Below are positions 24,862-36,500 of a stretch of DNA of 45,920 nucleotides, piece after piece. The stretch lies in NCBI RefSeq assembly GCF_000003605.2, contig NW_003142306.1:305413-351332 (forward strand), written 5' to 3'. A program made the translations under genes and the position numbers. The notes beneath the pieces were generated by a model. It ran no database searches, was not told the DNA's origin, and saw only the letters and a program-made list of their open reading frames with translations. Each line of letters starts with the position of its first letter. The stretch's first letter is position 1. The stretch comes from Saccoglossus kowalevskii (lineage: Eukaryota > Hemichordata > Enteropneusta > Harrimaniidae).

Positions 24862-27800
24862 ATGATGGAAATGGGGCATAGCAGAATATTGATATCCATA
24901 GTTACAGCTCTTCTTTTTCACAGTGGTAAGTGAATTTTTTGTAAGTTGTGTTTCAGGCTTATAGCTAAACATCAATACAATAGGATATTATATATGATAT
25001 AGTATAAAATATTGTTATTTTTAAATACATTGGTTGTTTACTGCCCTTGATATAAGGTTAAGCATGAGCTAGCGTAAGCCCATTTGTGTTCCAATGCCTG
25101 GAACAGAATTACTGGAATCCCTGTAAAATAATACTAACTTCCTTTTCTTTTTCTTGTTTTCATTTACCAGTATTTGGACAACAAGCAATATCAATACCTC
25201 CCATTGATACAGAAATAGCCATAGGGGGCACGACGACGTTGTATTGTTCAATTAGCAATAAATTGGGAACCATGATATGGAAGAAGGGAACCACAGAGTT
25301 TAACACCGACTATACGATGAATATTGGCGGCTCGAGGCGGTTCTCCGTGACAACTAACATCGTAGGAACGGAATACAATCTTGAAGTCAGCGATGCTAAA
25401 GCGAGCGATTCTGGTACATATCAGTGCACTGTGTCAGCTTCTGGTTCTGACCCCGAAGTCTCGGCATCCGCAGAACTGAGCGTGGTAACTGGTAAGCACT
25501 TTTGATGAGATTGAATCTGAAGTGCACATGCGCAAGTCAACGATGATGTCAATCGATTGTGTCATGAAACTGAAGTCGCACTTTGTCGAGAAATTTGGAT
25601 TATGACTTCTTTTTTTTCTATATTTCATCAGCTCAGGCAATAACAGTAACCCCTACTGACAAGAAATTTCAAAAAGTGAGTTCCACTGCCACTCTTCAAT
25701 GCACCATTGCAAATAAAGTCGGAGTTGTACAATGGTATAGAAGCGATGGAACGAAGCAAATAAGTTATGAACGAACGGTACTAGCGGCGTATGAAGACAG
25801 GTATGAAATGGATTTATTATTGACTGTTGTCGCTGGTGTCCAATTCATGATTATACCACCCGTCATGATTTGTCATACTCCCCGAAATCCATAAGTTGGG
25901 TTTACTCTCCGCAATGAATGATTAATGCAAATAATCTAAATCGTGAGTGGAATCTACAAATAGCTGATAAATTGAATAAAATTGTCAAATTAGCCAACTA
26001 GCTGTCAACTTTATATCCATATATTAATTGATATTATTTATATTTCGTAATTTATGTATAAAGCTTAACATAGATTTGTTTCTGTTTAGCGCGCGTCACT
26101 TCCAAAGTTCTCAATAATGCGATAACACAACTTGAAGAAAAATTAACAAAAAAATAAAATCCCCGCACTGTTTTTGAAACATGTCAACCTTTTTGTTGGG
26201 ACTAAATTTGAATTTGCATATATTGTTAACAGATTCACAATAACCGGTAACCCAGAAAACGATGAATACGCATTACACATTGAAAATATCAAATACGACG
26301 ACGCTGACGACTACCAATGCCGTCTAGTCGGAGACAATGTTCAACCAACTATTTGGACGTCGAAGGCGACCTTGTCAGTGATAGGTAAGAAGTTAATTGA
26401 GCATGCGCATAACTGATGTAACTACCTGAGTTTACCTAGAGTCACGGTTGGAATTATCTCAGACAACTATAGAACAGACTAGAAACGCGGCTTTTCCTTT
26501 GGTTAGATTGTATAGTAATCTGAGGAAATGCTAATGCTAAGGCAGTGACAATGCTATGGTTTTGATATAGTGATTGCATTTTCTGGGTATGTATGTGACA
26601 TTATATGTAAGGTTAAAGCGCGGTGGTCATCACGCAGCGCGTGTTCGAATTTCATGTAAATAAACAATGTATTTTACACGCGTTGTATACGTCGCTATGA
26701 GTCCCATATCGAACAGGACGCGGCACGACGACTGCCGCCCTCTAAACTTGAAATTTTTTTGTGTGTGTGTATTTTCCCTAAAAATGTTTTGAATTATGCA
26801 TTTCATTAATTTTACTTTGTTGTTCTACGATTAGATGCTATCCCTCCAGTCGAGGGTGGACCGACGTGCGTGTTGCCCCAAGGCAAACTAAAAGAAGGCG
26901 ACAACATTACGTTGATTTGCCGTTCACAAGAGGGCGATCCAGCCCCCACCTTACAATGGAGCAGGGGAGGAGTCGATCTGCCCAGCAAAGTGATAGAATC
27001 ATCGCACGGTGGTACAACAAGAGTTGGTCTTCAAATGGTGCTTCTTCCAATTCATAAAGGAGAGACTTTCACGTGCACATTGAATCACGTGACTGTAAGC
27101 GGAGGGAAAACGTGCAGTGTTGGGCCCATGGATATCGAATGTAAGCATTCATGTTCTAATGCCAGACAGAACATAGACATTATGATGTTGGTTATAATAT
27201 AATGATATAAACACTGGCTTGTAATTTATCTGTGATACACGCTGTATTTTCCGTGCATGAAATACTGGTATTTTCATGGTGAAATTAATAGTAGTTAATT
27301 CACATTATTTCGTCACTCATTTGCCTAGTAACTTATTTCAAAGTTTTCGGGACAGAATTAAGGGGGAGAAAGTAAAGCGTTTGGCAAATAACAACCATGA
27401 AATACATGTTGTAACAATATAAACTATAGAGCATGATATGCTCCGGATTATTGTATTTAAATCCGATTTTTTTTGAAAATATATTGCATGAACATTAGCA
27501 AATATTCTACCCATGTTCTCTGCGCAGGCCTGGCAATCCATTGAAAACAGGTTGCGAGTAGGGTTAGGATACCCATCTATGATGGACATCTCATCAACAA
27601 CGACATTTTTGTTTCTTTTTGACAGTGGTACCGAGAGTGAGCGTCAACATCTACCCAGATATATTAGAAGTAGAGGAGGGTGGTGAGGGAGCGTTGACGT
27701 GTAATGGTACAGCAATCGATGACAACCCGGAAGTGACATCATACGATTGGTACTACGAACATAGCCGAATCAACGACACGGATAAAAGATTTGAGAAAGA

Positions 27801-29201
27801 GAGCACGAGCCGCGGATCTACTTTGCATATTGTGAACGTTGAGAAGAGTATGGACAACGCCATCATTGCTTGCTATGCACGAAGTTCTGTTGATTCAAGG
27901 TCAATGTCTTCCAGTATTAAAATTGTTGGTAAGTCATGACGTCATAAACAACTTGTATATGTGTCAGATGTGCAATACATTACACGTGAAAAAATAAGTT
28001 TACAAAACTTTGACAAAAGCACGTGATTTAGCTCAGATATGCGGTGTGAATAATGAGATTGAAGCAAAGTGAATAAATATAAATAAAAAAATATTCACAA
28101 GAAAAAAATGTTAACGTCTTGCGACAACTCCATCTAATGAGCGTCCTCTATGAGTTGCTGTTACTCAGCCTAAACTGTTAATGTTTTTCTTTTTTTTCTT
28201 TAGAATTAACCATTTTTGGCGTAAGTTACACATTCCTCGCTGTTATAGTGGCGCTGGTGGCGCTGGTTATTGTTGTACTTATTGTTATTGGTGTCATTAT
28301 TTATTGCGTGTGGAGAAGACGAGAAGAAAGAGAAGGTTGGTACCATTTTGACGTCATTGCTTTATGTGCAATTTCTGTTATGAGGTCTTGAATAAATTAT
28401 CCATGTATTACAATCAATCATAAACATTTATAAAGCGCCTTGATCGAAAACTAAGTTCTGTTCAAAGGCGCCGAGGGAGTTACCGCACGCATTAGGCTTT
28501 GTTGAATAATATGTTTTCAGTATTTTTCTAAATAAGTTGTCCAATGTCCAATGGAAGGGTGTCATTGGATCTTAGACATTGTGACTGAAGATACTTTTTT
28601 TATTTACACAGACGAGGAATTGCGAATAACTCTCCGGGAAACAGAGAAAGCGAAGGAAGCTGCAAGAAACGGCTATAACAAAGAGGATAAGGTGAAACCT
28701 TACGGACAAGACGACGAATATGATTATTACATCATACATAGTGATGGACGTAGAGGGCGTCATAATCGTAGACGTAGGAAACGTCAAGTGGAGCCAGTTG
28801 TGGGACCTTATCCGGATGGGGACGCTGTTATGTTAGATAGATCGTTGCCACCAACGCCATTAGACATTCCACCCCCTTACAGCGTGTCAGATAAGTTACG
28901 GGAAGATAATATATATGATGATTTAGATCGGGACCGGACCGAGCGAAGTAGGCGTCGACGTCGCCGGCGTGATGATGACGGTGGTGAACGTCGGTCTAGA
29001 CGCCGAGAGGATCGGGAAAACGAGAGGAGGTCCCGATCTGAGGCGAGATATCCCGACAACGACGGGAATCAGGATGTGTACACAAGGACCGAGAGACGGA
29101 CACGCAGACGCACAAGAGATAGCGACAGACAACGAAGTCGTTCCGAGCCCGGCCACCGATCTGAAAGTCGTCGATCAAGGTCTAGTGGATATGGACCGTA
29201 G
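24862..29201 (+). CDS. IgSF transmembrane receptor B (four Ig domains, RS/RD-rich tail with PPxY)
   Basis: Eight coding exons: 24862-24925, 25171-25491, 25632-25800, 26233-26384, 26835-27140, 27626-27928, 28204-28335, 28612-29201. The sum is 2037 nt, 678 aa plus stop. Predicted order: signal peptide (1 to about 23, before F-G-Q-Q), V-like D1 (22-128), V-like D2 (129-235, split by a phase-2 intron), C2-like D3 (236-337), D4 (338-438), membrane helix 449-475 ending I-Y-C-V-W, cytoplasmic tail 483-678. Cys-Trp-Cys cores are visible in all four domains and sequons in D3 and D4. D1, D2, D3 and D4 correspond to D1, D4, D5 and D6 of gene A by sequence and exon phase. The tail has E-Y-D-Y-Y-I-I, a basic block R-R-R-R-K-R, a PPPY motif at about 569-572 (a WW-domain ligand type), I-Y-D-D-L, then Arg/Ser/Asp repeats. 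The donor after the membrane exon is unusual (GTTGGT). The role is inferred: cell-surface adhesion or recognition; closest known designs are nephrin/Kirre-like ectodomains and angulin-like tails. Confidence 0.88.
26617..26742. mobile_element. TTAA-type MITE, family 2, copy 2
   Basis: About 126 bp, nearly identical through its interior to 2500-2620 (shared blocks GTGTTCGAATTTCATGTAAA and ACACGCGTTGTATACGTCGC). Left flank TTAA at 26613-26616; the right flank is a diverged TAAA. It lies in the intron between D2 and D3 exons of gene B, oriented the same way as copy 1. It is non-coding. Confidence 0.8.
28204..28335 (+). other. Membrane-span exon of gene B
   Basis: A 132-nt phase 1-1 exon with 44 residues: a short stalk, a 27-residue V/I/L-rich helix ending I-I-Y-C-V-W, then R-R-R-E-E-R-E. 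It shares the helix exit sequence with gene A but lacks the Asp run. The donor used is G then GTTGGT, which is weak; a GTACCA four bases on would break the frame, so the weak site is needed to keep the tail in frame. Confidence 0.85.
28433..28472. repeat. Short GC-rich palindromic repeat
   Basis: AAGCGCCTTGA and TTCAAAGGCGC form an imperfect stem of about ten base pairs around a short spacer, in the intron before the tail exon of gene B. It looks like the end of a dispersed repeat, but only one copy was noticed in this window. Confidence 0.35.
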
Positions 29202-29297
29202 TCGTGGCAACAGCTAACCCTGGTGGTAACGAACCCAGTTGAGACAGAATTGAGAGAAAAAAAAACTATTCTAATTGTAAATTAACAAAATAGCAAT

Positions 29298-29303
29298 AAT
29301 AAA
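29298..29303 (+). terminator. Candidate polyadenylation signal of IgSF gene B
   Basis: AATAAA about 97 bp past the stop codon of gene B, followed by an A-rich run. Another AATAAA lies near 29916 and could give a longer 3' UTR. Confidence 0.5.
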
Positions 29304-30136
29304 AAAAAAGGTTTGAACTAGTGCACCCATGACATCATAGAATACAAATTTGAATGTTGACGTATTCTAAATATTCAGAATGAACAGTTACTACTAACAT
29401 ATCTGAGGTGAGAGGTATTTGTGTGCAAAAAGTATATTTTTCTTACACTTGATGTTCACTGTACAAAATCAAGCATTATATGCGGATTATTTAATTACGC
29501 GTTTATCTGGTGAAATTCGATTTTAGTAGTAATTGCATACATACATGCATGTTTAAGATGTCAGTGCGTCACGTGACTCACATGAAATTCGAATGCACTC
29601 TGCGTGGCAACTGCAGCGCATTGCATTTTGTCGATTTTTTTTTTGTATTAATAAGATACTATTTTATGTTATTAAGGTATATAATACACTGCAATACTTA
29701 AGTGAGTGTAATATTATAAAAACAATATAATTTAAATGGAAATGATGAAATGTATGTAGTTGTGATGAGTTGAGCTTTACCATGTACACACACAATACCA
29801 ATCTGACCTACGACTGAATCGATGGTGCTTATTTCAGAAGTGTTGCACCAGGATAAGAATACACATATAGTATTTTTGTAATTTTATAACTAAAACCATG
29901 TTTTCGTGCAAAAAAAATAAAAAAATAGTGGACTATTATCGTAAATTCTGCACAAAATTTGCTGAATTGACGTGTCCCTTGACCGATTTGCTTAAAGGGG
30001 AGCAAAATTTGTTTGGTCAGCAGTGAAATCTATTCTAATGAGTTCACCTGTACTGATAACGACTGATTTATAAAGACAATTCGAAATAATGGTAGATGCT
30101 AGGTTGTGGCGGTATAATTTGTTATTTTTCTAAGAA

Positions 30137-30166
30137 AGACAGACAGACAGACAGACAGACAGACAG
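30137..30166. repeat. (CAGA)n microsatellite
   Basis: About seven tandem AGAC/CAGA units in the interval after gene B. Confidence 0.85.
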
Positions 30167-31431
30167 TTTTCTAAGAAAAAATGTTTTGGATCTTTAAACT
30201 TCTTATCAAAATTATATAAATCATAGATAAAAGTGACGAACTTGGAAATATACTTCAATTTATTTAGTATTTACTAGCTTCCGTGTATTTCTGTCCATTG
30301 TTTGTCACATTGTGTAACCACTGTGATTGTTACTTTTAGTGTCTATTATCTATAATAATAATATTTTTGTAACAACATAGAGTATTGATTTTGTAACAAT
30401 ATTTTTTTAAATGTATATAGTTGAGATGAAAAGGGGGATCAGATCAAATGAAAATATAATTTAAAAAGTATGTTTTCTAGTGTTACAGTATGTTACTTTT
30501 ATTCATTGGAATTAAAATTAACAAAGAGTAAAGCAGACAGCGATTTTTTTTACCTAAAGTATTTTTTTTAAAGTTAATCATATTTTTGAAATGTATTATA
30601 AACGTTGTTCCTTTATTACGTGAATAGCCGTAGCTGTCTTCACAGACATTTTTATATTTAGTAAATCTTCTCTGATTAGCTGGGCTGATACATCACCTAG
30701 AAGTAACGTCATGTCATCTGCTTTGTCGGGACATTTACATTGGCGGGAACTTTCTCCGTGATATGTAGAAAATGTAAATTTGTAAATATTTTTTTGATAA
30801 AACCTACTGAATTTAATCATAATTCGTAGATGATTGTTTAATTCGTATACACCCTCAGTGCAGAAAGCCGAAGTAGCCTAACCTTGACCCTTTGGCGAAA
30901 TATCTCTCGGTCAATGTCATATGATCGAATGTCCATGTTGAAAGAGATGAGCAGACACGAAATCACGCGATCAAATCGGCCTCCAGTTTTATTTAGATGT
31001 TGACCGAGAGATGAATTAAGATAAAAATTGAAAAAAAAATTCATAAATATATTATTTACGTCATTTTTTTGGAGTGGATTCTAATTTTGGCCACCCTATC
31101 TCTCAAAAACAATTTTAGGTGACATGGATCATTTAACACTAGGATGCAGGAATGTTAGATTTGTGATTGTGGGAAGGTGAAGCAGGGTTTTTACAGAAAT
31201 AGTAAAGAAATATTAATTATTAATGAAGAAATTGTAATAATATCCAAGGAATACACTTGACTATACAGATTAAATGCCCCCTAGTTTAAATGAAATATCG
31301 ACCAGTGAACCTCTTTATATAATTCAGTAGACATTACAAATAATATCTCCGTCGATATAAAGGAATTGCACCGCATTCTCGAGTTCAAGCAAAAATATCG
31401 TAAATTCCTACGTATAAATACTACTCATGCT

Positions 31432-31775
31432 GTCTCCATAGCAACTGGGTCTGGATTTCTCGTAAATCCCACTGCTTGGTTTATGTCTGACGGGTAACCT
31501 TCGTTTACTGATTTAGATATCTGACACGGAATAGTCAGTGAAAATATTATTGTTTCCATGGCAACCACATCTCAGACAACCTCTAACTGATTGGTACATA
31601 CGGTAAGGGTTATCTCTAAGAATTTTATTGAAATTCAATGAAATATACCGGTAATTGACCCAAATGTCTTCATGTGAAAGGCAACACTCCCTGGAAATTC
31701 TCTAGGAATTTTAAGGAAAGGTTACCCTTGATATAATCCATTAAATGTTGATAGAGATTCCGTTACCGTGGAAAC
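31432..31775. promoter_or_regulatory. Cluster of three RFX/X-box-like palindromes
   Basis: Three 14-bp sites fit the X-box pattern GTNNCC-NN-RGNAAC closely or fully: GTCTCCATAGCAAC (31432-31445), GTTTCCATGGCAAC (31552-31565) and GTTACCGTGGAAAC (31762-31775; its right half, GGAAAC, has A in place of the pyrimidine). They sit 1.8-2.1 kb beyond the 3' end of CFAP45, an axonemal gene of the class RFX factors control. Between them are degenerate repeats such as TCTCGTAAAT, TCTAAGAATT and TCTAGGAATT, so the cluster may be part of an old repeat rather than an enhancer. Confidence 0.35.
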
Positions 31776-33384
31776 AGTAATCTCGGGAATGATTTTTCAA
31801 TAATATAACTCAATATTCCATCGAATATTCTTTTGTTCAAAAGATGCTGCAATTATTATCAAATTATAATGACATGCGATTCACCATAGAAATTGGCAAA
31901 TTCACCTTTATCTGTCTCAGGATTGTCATATAAAAATAGTTTATTGTACTGTCTGAGGGCCAGGAAGGTGGATCTGTATGAATGATCAACCATCCATTCA
32001 GTATGTTATTGGTCATGTGTGATGGGATACAGACAAATTAACCTTATGCCCCCATTTTATTTATTTTAGTTACCATAACCATCGTACATGTGTAGAGGAA
32101 ACCATCCACAATACGCGATTTAAAAAAAAAACAGACTTAATATTTTTATCACCAAGCTTATTAAAATTTGTATTTTAGTTTCTTAATATTTCATTTGATT
32201 TTCAAATTTATGAGATGATGAATTGTATGGGTTTTTTTAAGCAATACTCGGCATCTAGTAATAATTGTATTTTGATAGATGCGAAACCATGGTAATATGA
32301 TATTAATTAGTCGTGTCACAATAAATTTCACACATTTCACACAAGCCTTAAGTTAGTTCGCTATGAATATCTCCAAACAAGAAGCCGGCCATGGATAGTC
32401 GGCTTTAGCATAACTGTCTGATTCGGATGATGACGAAAGTAGACTCTGCTGCAGTCTCTTGTCGCAGCAAATAAATAACCGTTGAGGGCAGTATACCAAA
32501 CAAAAATGGCAACTACGTATATCTGTGCGGGGAATAAAATCGGACTTGGATGTTTACAAAACTCCAATCATTCAATACTCTATTGTAACAATTCCTGTCC
32601 ACAATTCGACAGTACACACAAGGCCCACACTTTACAAAGTTTCTATCACAACTGCAATATTTAATGAATTTCTCAGACTCATGGAATTGAGATGTCATGC
32701 AGAAAAAAAGCTACAAAAATTCCTGATTCGCCGGCAAATATCACTCCGACCTTTGTTCCAATTACCATGGGGATTTCGGAGGACTGTGTACAGCTATGGA
32801 TGGAGAACAATTAAAAGATGCTCGGTGGAGATGGATAGATCATTTTTGCAAATCATGCCAGTCTGCAGACTGAATCAACGGTTTGAATCAGAGGGTAAAT
32901 TTTGTAGCAAAAACCCCAAAATATTCAAATCCTGTTTGAAAGTCAGCTGATTATGTAACCACCCCAATCAAGTTTGAATAAAGTGTTAATGGGAACTTAT
33001 ATTCAAAACTTCACAGACATAACTTTGCTCTTTACACATTGTTGTCTAGTACTAAATATGGTATAAAGGAAAAGAATTGTTAACAATTGACAATTTTGGT
33101 AACAAACTGTTTAATATTATACAAATTATTTACACATATCAACATTTCTCTTAGAAATAATTACACGTCATATATTACAAAATAAAACCGTGTAATTCTA
33201 ATAACAACTTGGAAATGATGTAAACAACTAGAAGTAGATTATTTATTGTTAATGCACGATTGAAAGCAGATGGGGGATGAGTCCCATTGCCCCAGTCATG
33301 AATCAGAAGGTACGATAAGTTGTAAAAATATCAATTTTAGTCGAATTAAATTACAATGACTACTGCATATAGACAACTCAACAA

Positions 33385-33390
33385 TTTATT
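33385..33390 (-). terminator. Candidate polyadenylation signal of CFAP45
   Basis: TTTATT on the plus strand reads AATAAA on the coding strand, about 143 bp after the CFAP45 stop codon (33533-33535). Confidence 0.5.
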
Positions 33391-33532
33391 TCACACAGTT
33401 TGGATATCGCAGAAATATTCTTAAAAAAATCAACCAAATTTTTGCTGTTCACATACATTTGTAGTGAAATCAACAAAATTGAAATGTCTTTAAAATATAT
33501 TTGAGTTTTTTTACACATTTGGGGAAAGGGAC

Positions 33533-36500
33533 TTATTTCATAACTAACGTAACCGTTGGTGCATTTATCCTTCTTTCAACTTCAGCGCAGTATTTCTCGG
33601 GAACACCAGCATTCCTGAAACAGAGCAAATAGGTAATATGTTAGTGTGACATCTAGTAAAAACCACTATAAAAAGTGTACATATTCTAAGCAACAGTTCT
33701 TACTGACAAATCTTTGGAATGAAAGGCTGGTATAATAGGAACTGTCGTGCTCCATCAGATTGTTTACTTCAGATTAAATCTGACAATGCCATACAGCAAA
33801 AATTAGTGCAATTCGATAATTGAAAAATTACACATGAGCCAAAATAATGTAGTTTTTTGACATAGCAAACACCCCGACTCAAAGAAAGCCAGAGACAATT
33901 TAACCAATGACTATTATAAACATAATCGATTTTGATTACTCTAAATGCACTAGTTGTTGCCAGTGTTGATAAATAAGCACCAGATAATTGACAACAGATC
34001 CTTATTAATTTGACAATCTTTCAATTATTTTGTTACTAAATCACCAAACAAACAGAATGTTGCAGAATGTTGAGCTGAATCGATTCCCACTGTAGAAGGC
34101 ACTGAACTGATGTATTCCACCAGATTGAAGATATCTGATACGATGTGTATTATACAATTAATCTGACCGTGTGAACCAAGTGAGTCTCCATGTTATTGAT
34201 GAAAATATCAAAAATAAAAGTTCCCGGTTAATTTTATATTGTAAATGGCAAGAAAAATTTTCCACATTCATGTACAAATCAAATTTTTGCATTTTATTTT
34301 TTCTATACAATATTGATTGCTTACCGGTATATTTTAAAGGGCATGTGAGTGTGTAATTTATGCAAAACTAGCAAATAAAAAATATGCATATCTCCACGTG
34401 ATATTGTATCCACTAACAATAGATTGTTCCCTGGGCTGCCAGTATTTTCTGGATTTGTATATGACCATATAACTATAGATTATGATAAAATTTCAAATTT
34501 AAGAAAATATTGCAATCGAGCAGAATCACTACTCACGGTATTGGGTAAATAGAACACCAATGCATTAACATACTAGGTGTACGCAATGATATATTTGTAT
34601 TCAATATTATTTCAGCAATAGTTCCACTTTCAACACTTCTCATTTTCTTTTTTAGGATTGTGGAAATACTCCATGATATTTTACAAATGAGTACAGTACA
34701 CACAATAACATACCTCAGTTCATCAAGTTTCTTTTTCTTAATTTCATCCAATTTTGCTCTTCTAGCTCTAGCTTCTTCATCCAATTTAATTCCTTCCTCA
34801 AAGAATGAATCTCTGTCTGCAATTTTCAATTGTTCTTTCTCACGGATCTGTTTACGCACATCATCTGCATGAGCAAGCTTTCTATACCGGAAGTGTTCCT
34901 CCTTTGCCTTCTCTGCATCCATCTCTTCTCTCTGTGCTCTACAATTTAAAAAGTAACATTCATACTTAATTTGCATTTCCATGTGAATCCCAGAAGCCAA
35001 ACATGACTACATACCCAGAAACCACATGCTCTTAGAATAGTCTGCATGCTCCTAGTTTTATTCACCAAGTAGCCAATGTTGATCCCCAAATAGACTGCCA
35101 CTATATTAAATCTTATTTTCACATTACAAAAAATGTATATCACATCACTCATCCTACCGATAATCTATCATGCTTTGTTATGTGCACCTTTAGAAAGTAC
35201 TGACTACGGTACCTTCAAATTGTGTATGTGGATGGGTCCTTGTTTCTTTGATGAACTCAAATTATACAATTATTTCAAGAAATGAGATTCAAGAAATTGA
35301 AAAATAAACACTTACTGTAATACTCTCTCAAACTCTGCCCTCTCTCTGGCAGCTTGCACAGCCAGGAAGTGTTCTTTGTTCATAACTTGAATTTCACGAG
35401 CATCCTTCAACATCTTCTCAGTCTCTGCTTTCTTCATTGCTTCCTCCCTTTCCTTCTTTCTCCATTCTCTTTCCAGCTGTTCCTGATTTCGCTTTGCACG
35501 CAGCATATCTTTCTCGGCTTGGTAATCTTTAGCACGCTCCTGCATTGCGCGCAACCTAGCAACTTCCTTCTCTTTTTCAATTCGCTTTCTTTCCTGTTCA
35601 GCTTCAAATGCAGCTTCTCGCTCAGCTTTCTGCTTCATATACTCCACCACCTTCTGCTCTTCCAGTTTCTGTTGCTCTTTTCTCACTTCACGTGTCTTCT
35701 CTGATTCTATATTCGCTCGCATAATTTCTTTCTGTGACTCTAATTGTTGTTCATGTTTCCTTTCTAAAGCCTTCAAGTCCTCTATTTGTAATTTCTCAAG
35801 ATATTTCAACATCTGGTGTGCTTCCTGATCTTTCTTTTCCTGATCGAGAAGTCGTTCTTCCTCTCTCTCTGCAATCTGAGTCAGGATAACATGTTTCCCT
35901 GCCAATCTTTCCTCTTTACGTTGGCTTTCAATCTCTTCCTGTAGTTTCAGGGCATTTTGTCTGTCGACCTCCATCATTAGGTCAAGGCGTTTCTCCTCGT
36001 CTGTCATCTCTTCCTTCACCTGCCCCTTCTCTAAGATCTGAGCATCTCTAATTGCATGGCACTTGGCATTCAGGATAAGCTGTCAGATAAATAAGAGACA
36101 TTTACTTACATTTCCTTGACTATGGGTTAAAACATATCTTTTTGACCACTAACTAACATAAAAACAAAAGTCAATCCTGCAACAGTGTTAGCTCATATGT
36201 GTCTGATTGCCCCATGACTATGAAAATGAGAAATCTCATTTATTTGAACATATACATGTAGTCCCAAGGTGAATCACGCATATACATGCAGTGTTTTTTA
36301 TTCTTTTAACTCAGAAACACATCTAGAATATATTTGACATTCAAAAAGTTACGTCCCCAGATCCCCCCCCCCCCCAAGATGATAGTTGGCACTATCAAGT
36401 AGCTATTTGAAAGATGATATGTGTAAGTATGATCTGTAAATCAGCCAGTTTGTTTGATTGACAGTCGGGGGATTTAACAATTATTTATGATAGTCAGTGC

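Larger units (their letters stand above)
29304..33384. other. Intergenic interval between gene B and CFAP45
   Basis: No supported protein gene. The frame at 32525-32950 begins at GTG and shows no domain I know. The stretch contains a (CAGA)n microsatellite (30137-30166), AT-rich sequence and a segment at about 31.4-31.8 kb with repeated RFX/X-box-like palindromes. The two flanking genes converge here: gene B ends from the left and CFAP45 ends from the right. Confidence 0.55.

Noticed and set aside
28612-29201. SR splicing factor based on Arg/Ser repeats
   Set aside because: The RS-rich segment is joined in frame to a membrane helix and four Ig domains, and there is no RNA-recognition motif.
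5682-29201. Chitin-binding (VCBP) or antigen-receptor type immune gene
   Set aside because: No chitin-binding domain, no joining segment and no clustered variable cassettes were seen. The domains are adhesion-receptor-like.
32525-32950. 141-codon plus-strand frame
   Set aside because: It starts at GTG and has ordinary composition for random AT-rich sequence with no recognisable motif or flanking exons.
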